A DNA stretch of 7,052 nt, taken from an uncultured Prevotella sp. GTDB lineage: Bacteria; Bacteroidota; Bacteroidia; Bacteroidales; Bacteroidaceae. The notes beneath the pieces are model-generated. The model saw only the letters and a program-made list of their open reading frames with translations, was not told the origin of the DNA and searched no databases. Shown here piece after piece: positions 1 through 7,001 of the stretch. Every line of letters begins with the position of its first letter. Within the stretch, counting starts at the first letter, position 1. A program made the position numbers and the translations under genes. Location: assembly GCA_900547085.1 (NCBI GenBank), contig URFI01000127.1, positions 1 through 7,052 of the forward strand. The letters run 5' to 3'.

Positions 1-2730
1 CTCATTTATAGGTCGTATTACGCATTCATCAACAACCCGCGCATCAACTCCAAAGGCCTCAACACATCGGCCATCATGGGCTTTTGCAACACCCTCAACG
101 AGGTGCTGACAAAAGAGAATCCCACGTATATTGGCGTGGCATTCGACCATGGACTGACCTTTAGGAACGAGGCTTTCCCAGCTTACAAGGCGCAACGGGA
201 AGCCACACCCGAAGACATTAAGAAAGCGGTGCCTATTATCAAACAAATATTGGAGGCCTATCACATTCCAAGTTTGCAAGTAGATGGCTTCGAAGCCGAC
301 GATGTTATCGGCACATTAGCGATGAAATCGGGCAAAAAAGGCATTGATACTTATATGCTTACCCCTGACAAAGACTATGGACAATTGGTGAGAGAGAACG
401 TTTTCATGTACCGTCCACGGCACGGAGGGGGCTACGAAACGCTGGGTGAAAAAGAGATATGCGACAAATACAATATCACTACCCCACTACAAGTCATTGA
501 CCTTTTGGCGCTCATGGGCGACACTTCCGACAACTTTCCGGGGTGTCCAGGCGTGGGAGAAAAGACCGCTTCAAAACTTATTAACCAGTTCGGATCCATT
601 GAGGAGCTGCTGAAACGAACCTCAGAGATTAAGGGTAAGTTGCGCGAGAAAGTGGAAAATGCCATCGATGATATAAAGATGTCACAATTCTTGGCAACCA
701 TTCGCACCGATGTTCCCATCGAGTTGAATCTGGATGATTTGAAGTTGAAACAACCAGATGAAAATAAATTGGCCGAAATCTTCACCGAATTGGAATTCAA
801 AACGTTCGCCAATAGAATCCTTAATAAATCACAAAATAACCCAAAAACAGCAAACAAACAACTCAATCTCTTTGCAGAATCCTCGGCAATTGGGCAGGTT
901 GAGCCAAAAAACGCGAGTTTTGAGAGCCTTAAAACAGGTCATTACGAATACAAACTCATTGATAGTCAGGAAGAAGCGCATCGAATTTGTGACTTTTTCT
1001 TAACAAATAAAATTCTCAGTCTAGACACTGAGACCACTTCAACCAATCCCATGGAGGCAGAATTGGTTGGTTTGAGCTTTGCTGTTGAGCCGAAAAAGGC
1101 ATTTTATGTGCCTGTTCCGGCCAACCGTGAAGATGCTGTAAATCTTGTTAAAATATTCAAACCTCTCTATGAAAACGAGGAGATTGTAAAAGTAGGCCAA
1201 AACATCAAGTACGATTTGGAAGTGCTTCGCAATTACGGTATCGAACTAAAAGGACCGATGTTCGACACCATGATTGCCCATTATGTGCTGCAACCCGAAC
1301 TTCGTCACAACATGGATTACATGGCAGAGGTGTACCTCAACTATCAAACCATACATATTGAAGAACTGATTGGCGAGCGAGGAAAGAACCAAAAAAACAT
1401 GCGCGACCTCTCTCCTACCGACATCTATGAGTACGCTTGTGAAGATGCTGACATCACATTACAACTGAAAAATGCGCTCGAACCTAAACTCAAGGAAGCT
1501 GGAGTCGCTGATCTGTTCTACCAAATGGAAATGCCTTTGGTGAACGTACTGGCCGAAATGGAAATGAACGGCGTGCGCATAGATACCGAAGCGTTGAAGG
1601 AAACGTCAGAAAACTTCACCAAACGAATGCTGGATTTGGAGCATCAGATTCACGAACTGGCAGGCGAGCCATTCAATGTGTCATCTCCTAAGCAGGTGGG
1701 CGACATTCTTTTCGGCAAATTACAAATAGCCGAAAAGCCCAAAAAGACAAAGACCGGGCAGTTTGTTACCAGTGAAGAGGAACTGCAAAAATATGCGGCT
1801 GGCAACGAAATCGTAACCCTCATTCTGGATTACCGTGGGCTCAAAAAGCTCTTGGGGACATACGTTGACGCGCTACCCAAGCTCATCAATCCCCGAACAG
1901 GACACATTCATACCTCGTTCAACCAAACCGTAACGGCCACAGGTCGGCTCTCCTCGAGCGACCCCAACTTGCAAAACATCCCCGTACGGGGCGAAGATGG
2001 GAAAGAGATACGCAAGTGCTTCATCCCTGAAGACGGTTGTTTGTTTTTCTCTGCCGATTATAGTCAGATAGAATTGCGTGTCATGGCGCATCTCAGTGGC
2101 GACGAACACATGATCGAGGCTTTTGAACATGGCTATGACATCCATGCCGCCACCGCTGCCAAAATATACGGAAAGGAGATGAAAGACGTGACGCGTGATG
2201 AACGAACCAAGGCCAAACGCGCCAACTTCGGCATCATCTATGGCATCACAGTGTTTGGCTTGGCTGAGCGATTGGGTATCGATCGGAACGAAGCCAAGCA
2301 GCTTATTGACGGCTATTTTACCACCTTTCCGCAGGTATACGACTATATGGAGCAGGCTAAAGCAACGGCTCGCGAGCAAGGATATGTGGAAACCTTCTTC
2401 CATCGCCGCCGCTATCTCCCCGATATCAACAGCCGCAACGCCACCGTTCGTGGTTTTGCCGAGCGCAATGCCATCAACGCACCCATCCAAGGGTCGGCTG
2501 CCGACATCATCAAGGTGGCGATGATACGCATTTACGAACGGTTCAAACGAGAAAACATCCAATCAAAGATGATTCTACAGGTACACGACGAACTCAATTT
2601 CAGCGTGCTGCCTGAGGAAAAAGAGCAGGTTGAACGCATCGTGATGGAAGAGATGCAAAACGCATATCCGCTGCGGGTTCCACTGATAGCCGATGGCGGT
2701 TGGGGTAAAAACTGGCTGGAAGCGCACTAA
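1..2730 (+). CDS. polA: DNA polymerase I (5'-partial)
   Basis: Three-domain DNA polymerase I for Okazaki-fragment processing and repair synthesis in the cytoplasm. The frame is open from base 1 (LIYRSYYAF...), so the ATG at 76 is internal. About ten residues, including the first metal-binding Asp of the 5' nuclease, lie outside the window. In window codon numbering, the 5'-3' nuclease spans about 1-260 (EADD near 99, TPDKD 121-125, MGDTSDN 172-178, then a helix-hairpin-helix GVGEKTAS). The 3'-5' exonuclease has all its catalytic acids: DTE at 342-344, NIKYD ending at D405, and YACED ending at D482. Proofreading is therefore predicted active, unlike in Taq-type enzymes. The polymerase domain has TATGRL (645-650), motif A DYSQIELR (D686), motif B RTKAKRANFGIIYG (K739, F743, Y747) and motif C QVHDEL (D863). 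Phe at the O-helix position is the usual nucleotide-discriminating residue. It ends normally in NWLEAH. Identity is secure. Confidence 0.98.
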   Translation, partial: LIYRSYYAFINNPRINSKGLNTSAIMGFCNTLNEVLTKENPTYIGVAFDHGLTFRNEAFPAYKAQREATPEDIKKAVPIIKQILEAYHIPSLQVDGFEADDVIGTLAMKSGKKGIDTYMLTPDKDYGQLVRENVFMYRPRHGGGYETLGEKEICDKYNITTPLQVIDLLALMGDTSDNFPGCPGVGEKTASKLINQFGSIEELLKRTSEIKGKLREKVENAIDDIKMSQFLATIRTDVPIELNLDDLKLKQPDENKLAEIFTELEFKTFANRILNKSQNNPKTANKQLNLFAESSAIGQVEPKNASFESLKTGHYEYKLIDSQEEAHRICDFFLTNKILSLDTETTSTNPMEAELVGLSFAVEPKKAFYVPVPANREDAVNLVKIFKPLYENEEIVKVGQNIKYDLEVLRNYGIELKGPMFDTMIAHYVLQPELRHNMDYMAEVYLNYQTIHIEELIGERGKNQKNMRDLSPTDIYEYACEDADITLQLKNALEPKLKEAGVADLFYQMEMPLVNVLAEMEMNGVRIDTEALKETSENFTKRMLDLEHQIHELAGEPFNVSSPKQVGDILFGKLQIAEKPKKTKTGQFVTSEEELQKYAAGNEIVTLILDYRGLKKLLGTYVDALPKLINPRTGHIHTSFNQTVTATGRLSSSDPNLQNIPVRGEDGKEIRKCFIPEDGCLFFSADYSQIELRVMAHLSGDEHMIEAFEHGYDIHAATAAKIYGKEMKDVTRDERTKAKRANFGIIYGITVFGLAERLGIDRNEAKQLIDGYFTTFPQVYDYMEQAKATAREQGYVETFFHRRRYLPDINSRNATVRGFAERNAINAPIQGSAADIIKVAMIRIYERFKRENIQSKMILQVHDELNFSVLPEEKEQVERIVMEEMQNAYPLRVPLIADGGWGKNWLEAH

Positions 2731-2790
2731 CAACCCATGCCGTCTGCGGGACAAAGTACTGCGAACACACAAACCCAAACGACTACTTAC

Positions 2791-2997
2791 ATGAAAATAA
2801 TAGATATCCTAAGATACGCGACAGACCCCATCAGCTACATGGATGAAGTGGCCAACGGCAACGAAACGCTGTTGGTACAACGCTCTGAAGACAAGAGTGT
2901 GGTGTTACTTTCCATGGAAGAGTACAACCGTTTGAAAGCCATCGAATGGCGACAGCAATCAAACGAGCCACCTACCCCACCCAACAGCAACAAATAA
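2791..2997 (+). CDS. Phd/YefM-like antitoxin-type small protein, no toxin partner
   Basis: A 68-residue protein beginning MKIIDILRYATD. Residues 11-50 fit the Phd/YefM antitoxin fold pattern: a helix (DPISYMDEVANGNE), a strand (LLVQRS), a second strand (KSVVLLSM) and then EEYNRL, the family's hallmark S-x-E-E/D-Y-N segment. In that family the N-terminal half binds operator DNA and the C-terminal tail wraps the toxin. Here the tail is short and Pro/Asn-rich (PPTPPNSNK), unlike a typical toxin-binding helix. I chose ATG 2791 over the in-frame ATG 2737, because the upstream 18 residues are Thr/Gln-rich and family members start just before this first strand. The gene lies 60 bp after polA on the same strand, so co-transcription is plausible. 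No RelE/YoeB/Doc-type reading frame follows, nor does one precede it. It could be a solitary regulator or the remnant of a toxin-antitoxin pair. The family call is fairly sure, the function uncertain. Confidence 0.7.
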   Translation: MKIIDILRYATDPISYMDEVANGNETLLVQRSEDKSVVLLSMEEYNRLKAIEWRQQSNEPPTPPNSNK

Positions 2998-3103
2998 ACG
3001 AATGACGCCTTGAAGACGTTGGCAACGCCTGAGAACCTCACCCGCTATAACATCACAACCATCTGAATAGCAATTGGTTACAAAGCAGTCAGAACATAAC
3101 TTT

Positions 3104-3208
3104 CAAAAGCATTGAGTTTGAACTCCAAAAGCATTGAGTTTGGACTCCAAAAGCATTGAGTTTGGGCACCAAAAGCATGGAGATTGAAGGGCAGTAGCAT
3201 GGAGACGG
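3104..3208. repeat. 22-bp tandem repeat array, ~4.8 units
   Basis: Units start at 3104, 3126, 3148, 3170 and 3192 with no spacers. The core is CAAAAGCATTGAGTTTG followed by five variable bases (AACTC, GACTC, GGCAC). The first three cores are identical, the fourth has changes (CATGGAGATTG), and the fifth is short and most diverged (CAGTAGCATGGAGACGG), so the array decays toward its right end. Each unit can form a small stem, for example TCCAAA 3124-3129 with TTTGGA 3139-3144 around a 9-base loop. The period is not a multiple of three, which argues against coding. The last unit ends at 3208, exactly where the T-tract of the minus-strand terminator begins. Confidence 0.92.
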
Positions 3209-3246
3209 AAAAATCATCACCCATACGTTGGGTAACGCATGGATGA
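3209..3246 (-). terminator. Rho-independent terminator of the lipoprotein operon
   Basis: Read on the minus strand, bases 3246-3234 (TCATCCATGCGTT) pair with 3229-3217 (AACGTATGGGTGA) around the loop ACCC. This gives a 13-bp stem with two G-U wobbles, at 3243/3220 and 3238/3225. Three bases later comes TTTTT (3213-3209). On the plus strand the two wobbles become A-C mismatches and no T-tract follows, so the element is directional and serves the minus-strand transcript. It lies about 110 bp beyond the lipoprotein stop codon. The T-tract is short, so efficiency may be moderate. Confidence 0.7.
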
Positions 3247-3255
3247 GGATAGGAA

Positions 3256-3330
3256 ACAGCTTGGCAGGCTCATCTCGCACCCGAGCGGTTCGTTGAACGG
3301 CAAAGGGCGCAGCAAGGCCTGCCAAGCTGT
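3256..3330. repeat. 14-bp perfect inverted repeat with structured 47-base loop
   Basis: ACAGCTTGGCAGGC (3256-3269) is exactly complementary to GCCTGCCAAGCTGT (3317-3330). The loop contains two further small stems, CTCG/CGAG (3274-3277 with 3282-3285) and GTTC/GAAC (3288-3291 with 3295-3298), so a branched structure is possible. It begins about 28 bp after the lipoprotein stop and would lie in that transcript's 3' untranslated region, upstream of the terminator hairpin. It may stabilise the mRNA 3' end, be a repetitive palindromic element, or be the remnant of a very small mobile element. I saw no flanking target duplication. Confidence 0.85.
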
Positions 3331-3358
3331 GTTGTATCAAGCAGTTTGCAGGGCTGCC

Positions 3359-5005
3359 TTAGAACCAGAAACCCTTACCGTCGTGAGCGGGAGTGTCGTT
3401 CATCAGCCAATAAAACTCAGCCAGAGCCACCTTAAAATCTTTCAGGTCGAAGGCTTTCATCATTGTCGTTACGATGCCTTGGTCGCGAGTAGAAAGGTCG
3501 CTCAGCTTCATTGTTTCAAAGTGTTGAATGCTGCCATCATCAATCATGTCCAGGCTTTTTTCGTCCACATCCATATACACTCTCACCGGAATGTCTATGC
3601 TTGGCATCCATTTCTCTTCGGCTTGCTGTTGCTTGGTTGGCTGATAAAAGACAGAAGGCTTTCCCCCCACCAACTTTGACTGCCGTGCACGCATCAACCT
3701 AACGCTCAACGTAAACTGCTTATGCGCACGCTTAAAGGCAAAATAACCTTTGAGTCCAATGGGATGATTGTCATCATTAAAAACAGCATGGTCATCATGA
3801 TTGGTCTTATTCCATGGATCAGTGTCGCAATAGGTGTAATTGAAAAAGTCGGAGTTGTTGCCATCCGTCGCCTCCTCTACCCCACCATACGAAGGTTTGA
3901 TATTGCTTGCGGTAAAGAAATGTTGATGGTGTTGGCCTTCACCCTTGTCCACAATCTGCCCCGTTATATCCTCATGCCTATCGTTGAAATAGCGCAATGC
4001 GAAGGCATAGATGGCATATTCTTTGGCACTTCCCAAGATGTTCACCCATGTAGGATTTGTTTTATCAGCCACCCACCGATTGTTTTCTAAGGTGTATTTC
4101 AACCGATACGACTTCCCCAAATATTCATTATTCTTTGAATATCCGTTTTGATGAAACGCTTTTTTGCCATGCAAATGTCCCTCATACACCTCTATTTCCA
4201 CCGTTTTGGGTTGAAACAGCGACGCATCGAGGGGTTTCGCGTCCCCTTGAGCCACCTGTCCGTCGACGTCAAAGGGCAGCGACACCGTAATGTCCCACTG
4301 ACCGGTAGAGGTGAGAGCAGCTGCAGGAAGATAGAAAGGTGACAATCGATTGTCCTTATCATATTTGCTTTGAGCTGCATGCAGCAAGTCGACTGACAGG
4401 TTGAACGCTTCACTCGGATGCACAATCTGCAACAACCCGTCAAATCCAACGGGGTTGGTAGCCCCCATGTCTACCCCATTGTATTGGTCCACATAGCAAT
4501 AATCGTAGGGCAATTGACTCTTATCTGTCACGCGAGCCTTGCCTGTTTTACCGAGTACCGTAGTGGTCTTGTACAGCGAAAAGAAGTGCTGGTGTATCTT
4601 ATCTTGTCCCAAATCGAAGAACTGGTGATTGATTTTCTGCCCCTTGCTGTTATAATACTCAATGGACAAGTGGTACACTACCGCCGGATTCTCCTTGACG
4701 CTCTTCACTTGAAAGTGTTTAAGCGCACTGCTGACGTGCCATCCTTCTTTGGGTGTTATTTCCCAAACGATTTGTTGTGCCGGCGTTGCCGATGGGGTAA
4801 AATCAGCCAACACCAACTGCTGGTTAAACGATTTGTTACCCTTGATGGACCCCTCTTGCAAGGTAAACACGGCCTTCACCGGGTCTTCGTGCAACTTGTT
4901 TTTTGTTTCATCCACAGCCTCTTCGGGCTTACACGATACTACTACGAATACCAACAACATACAGAGGTATGCGAAAACGGTTGAAAATATGGTCTTTGTT
5001 CTCAT
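3359..5005 (-). CDS. Lipoprotein with two His-rich modules, partner of the TonB-dependent receptor
   Basis: A 548-residue protein with a type II signal peptide: MRTK, a hydrophobic stretch to residue 23, then lipobox VVSC with Cys25. Lys26-Pro-Glu-Glu after the Cys fits outer-membrane or surface localisation in Bacteroidetes. Two divergent copies of one module follow (about 44-248 and 268-480). Matching landmarks are KAVFTLQEGSIKG/VEIEVYEGHLHG at the start, IHQHFF (137-142)/HHQHFF (359-364), YDYCYVD (167-173)/YTYCDTD (390-396), and NPVGFDG...FNLSVDLLHAAQSK/HPIGLKG...FTLSVRLMRARQSK. A C-terminal tail (about 481-548) has no counterpart in the repeats. The HxHFF motifs plus HLHG and FH (His277, 279, 285) suggest metal binding, but this is inference. 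The gene lies 119 bp downstream of a TonB-receptor gene on the same strand, so it is probably its ligand-capturing accessory lipoprotein. The start ATG follows an A-rich leader without a Shine-Dalgarno motif, as usual in this phylum. I do not recognise a named family. Confidence 0.85.
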   Translation of the reverse strand: MRTKTIFSTVFAYLCMLLVFVVVSCKPEEAVDETKNKLHEDPVKAVFTLQEGSIKGNKSFNQQLVLADFTPSATPAQQIVWEITPKEGWHVSSALKHFQVKSVKENPAVVYHLSIEYYNSKGQKINHQFFDLGQDKIHQHFFSLYKTTTVLGKTGKARVTDKSQLPYDYCYVDQYNGVDMGATNPVGFDGLLQIVHPSEAFNLSVDLLHAAQSKYDKDNRLSPFYLPAAALTSTGQWDITVSLPFDVDGQVAQGDAKPLDASLFQPKTVEIEVYEGHLHGKKAFHQNGYSKNNEYLGKSYRLKYTLENNRWVADKTNPTWVNILGSAKEYAIYAFALRYFNDRHEDITGQIVDKGEGQHHQHFFTASNIKPSYGGVEEATDGNNSDFFNYTYCDTDPWNKTNHDDHAVFNDDNHPIGLKGYFAFKRAHKQFTLSVRLMRARQSKLVGGKPSVFYQPTKQQQAEEKWMPSIDIPVRVYMDVDEKSLDMIDDGSIQHFETMKLSDLSTRDQGIVTTMMKAFDLKDFKVALAEFYWLMNDTPAHDGKGFWF

Positions 5006-5078
5006 TGTTTTTTTTATTTTGATTATGTTTGTTTTTTATAAAATGATGAATACGGTTATCGATATTGATGAACCCGAA

Positions 5079-5125
5079 AACTATCAACTGGTCAACTTGT
5101 TAACTCGTGAACTCGTCAACTACCT
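5079..5125. repeat. Degenerate 8-bp tandem repeat between receptor and lipoprotein genes
   Basis: On the plus strand the octamers AACTGGTC, AACTTGTT, AACTCGTG and AACTCGTC run head to tail from 5086 to 5117. They are flanked by partial units AACTATC (5079-5085) and AACTACCT (5118-5125). The consensus is AACTNGTN (minus strand NACNAGTT). The last partial unit touches the receptor stop codon. The array occupies the 3' side of the receptor gene and the upstream half of the 119-bp gap before the lipoprotein start. The other half (5006-5078) is A/T-rich leader. Confidence 0.8.
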
Positions 5126-7001
5126 CAATTAAACCTCCAACGAAGGGTGCAACGAATGTCCCTCCCAAGGTCGTGTGCATAATATCTGCTTCGGTTGGTG
5201 TACTCCTTATATAATTGATTCAACACATTGGTTCCTTCAAACAACAAGGATAGTTGTTGATGATGAGGCATTTTCCAGGTAACGCCACAGTTAAAGCCCA
5301 CCAAATGGTATGCCGCAGGCGTATCGTCCACCAGGTCGGTAGCCGCATTAAACCTGCGTTGTTTGGCCACATAGCGGTGTTCAATGCCCACAGAAGGCTG
5401 CCATGCACCACGAAAAGAGGGTGTCCAAGTGAGCTGTTGCGTGAACTTAAACGACGGAATGTATGGCAAATATGCCTTTGTTCGTTGTTCGTTTGCCCAT
5501 ATCCATGAACCATACACCCTATAATCGAGCGTCTGTAGCGGATAAAGATGCACGTCCACATCCACCCCACGAAACAAGGCATTGGTTTGAACATACTGAA
5601 ACACAGGATACGCTCCCGATACTACTACCACGTTTTGCCGTGTAGGATAATCGTAAATATAATGATTGATCCACTGTAAATACGCATCTATACGAGCATG
5701 TACCCAAGAATCATGATAACATAACGACGTAACCCACTTGTAACTTTGCTCTGAACGCAACGTAGAATCGCCTTTCACAAACGTGCCAGAACTTAGTTCA
5801 TTGCCATTGCTGTAGAGTTCGTAGACGTGTGGCGCACGCCATGCCATGCCAAAATTGGTCGCCAATGTCAATAGATTTCCTAAATGCTGATGACCGCCGA
5901 ACGTGAAAGTAACATTTTCAAAATGCCTGTTGCCCCCATATCGATGACCTGTCCAATCGTATCCATCGGCACGAGTGAGCTGATTGTCATAACGCACACC
6001 TGCCTCTGTTCCCCAGATATCGCCCAAATACTTAGCAATGGCATAAGTGCCAAACGTTGTTTCTGTATAGTTGGGTATTACTGGTACAACGCCAGTACCA
6101 CGTTCATTGCTGTTCTTCATGAGCACACCTTGCACTCCCCACTCTGTTTTCCAACGGTCAGACAGCTTGCTCCAATGCCATTGTGATTGCAGGGATTGCA
6201 AGAAAAGACTAACCGAAGGGATGTCCGAATGGTTCATACGACGGATGCGATTTTCACGCCTGTCGTCGGCTTGATAGGTGGTTTGCCAACTGCATTTCAC
6301 GCCCCTACTTGGCTGATAATAAACATTGACAAAGGCGGTATGGTGTGCCACGCGCTGAAAGGGATAATCTATTTGATAGGTAAAAGGCGTAAACTCTACC
6401 GGTTGCCCTATCCTGATGCGCTCTTGCAACAGCTGCTCGTTGCCCATTTGCGCACTACGCATCACCCCCATTTTCTGCCAAAACAAGCTGTACCCCGTTT
6501 CTACGCGCCACTGGTCGTGCTGATATCCAAGCGAAAAAGCGGCGTTGCGTTGCCGCATGCCTGTGTTGTTGAGCAGATAAGCCGCCGTACTTCGGTCGCC
6601 CGAGTGTTCAAAAGTGCCTTGCAAGCTCCACGCTATTTGGCGGTTAAAAGGCATCGTTCCCTGCATTTGTCCTACTGTTCCTACCTGCCGTCCGTTGCTT
6701 CCATAGTAGCTCATCACGTCGGCTTGCACCTGAGGTGCGCCATACGGCAAGGGTTTGGCATTCATCAAAATGATGCCACCCAATGCTTCCGCGCCATATC
6801 TTACCGACTCAGAGCCTTTCACTACTACCACATCGCTGAAGGCATTCTTGTCAATTTCTGGCGCATGGTCTATCCCCCACTGCTGTCCTGTAAGCTTAGC
6901 GCCTCGGCTCACCACCAAAATACGGTTGCCATACATGCCATGTATCACAGGCTTTGCCACACTCGCACCCGTTTGGAGCATGCTCACCCCACTGACATTC
7001 T
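5125..7001 (-). pseudogene. TonB-dependent outer-membrane receptor, 5' end lost (probable IS disruption)
   Basis: The surviving ~625 residues begin inside the plug domain at QNVSGVSMLQTG. Plug landmarks follow: KPVIHGMYGNRILVV, GQQWGIDHAPEID and VVVVKGSESVRYGAEALGG. The beta barrel continues to the C-terminus, with FGMAWRAPHVYELYSNG in mid-barrel and a terminal strand RDIRCTLRWRFN with Phe second from last. Such receptors import chelated metals, cobalamin, heme or glycans using TonB energy. The IHGxxxNR/GQQWG..HAPEID signature is that of the siderophore/metal-type group rather than SusC. Missing are the signal peptide, any carboxypeptidase-like N-terminal domain, the TonB box and the plug start. 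An in-frame TGA at 7020-7018 precedes the remnant, and all three minus-strand frames upstream contain stops. The formal open frame runs from a TTG at 7014; the first ATG is at 6981. Without a signal peptide the product cannot reach the outer membrane. The downstream lipoprotein gene is its likely operon partner. Confidence 0.85.

Larger units (their letters stand above)
2998..3358. other. Gene-free convergent intergenic region
   Basis: This stretch separates the + strand polA/antitoxin genes from the - strand lipoprotein gene. No reading frame here resembles a protein. The first ~105 bases (2998-3103) show nothing I can name, and I found no clear + strand terminator. The remainder holds, in order, a 22-bp tandem repeat, a minus-strand terminator hairpin and a long-loop inverted repeat, each listed separately. 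Confidence 0.7.

Noticed and set aside
1873..2562. Long open frame (229 codons) on the minus strand within polA
   Set aside because: It lies wholly opposite the polymerase domain, where the + frame carries motifs A and B, and its translation has no recognisable domain. It is a shadow of polA codon use.
2998..3066. In-frame 22-codon extension after the antitoxin-like stop codon (TNDALKTLATPENL...)
   Set aside because: An open run of this length is expected by chance, and nothing suggests readthrough or a degraded toxin.
3104..3208. Possible CRISPR array
   Set aside because: Units are directly contiguous without unique spacers, the linkers are only five bases, and no cas gene is present.
3089..3340. 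83-codon minus-strand open frame across the intergenic repeats
   Set aside because: Its translation is mostly the 22-bp repeat cycling through reading frames, which is not how coding repeats behave, and it spans the terminator and inverted repeat.
3239..3679. 146-codon plus-strand open frame covering the lipoprotein 3' end
   Set aside because: It overlaps the well-supported lipoprotein gene antisense, and its translation shows no domain. The same applies to the plus-strand frames at 3722-4090 and 4418-4984.
5076..5083. Possible Bacteroidetes -7 promoter element (minus-strand TAGTTTTC) before the lipoprotein gene
   Set aside because: It differs from TAnnTTTG at the last base and I found no TTTG at the expected -33 spacing, so the support is too weak to annotate.
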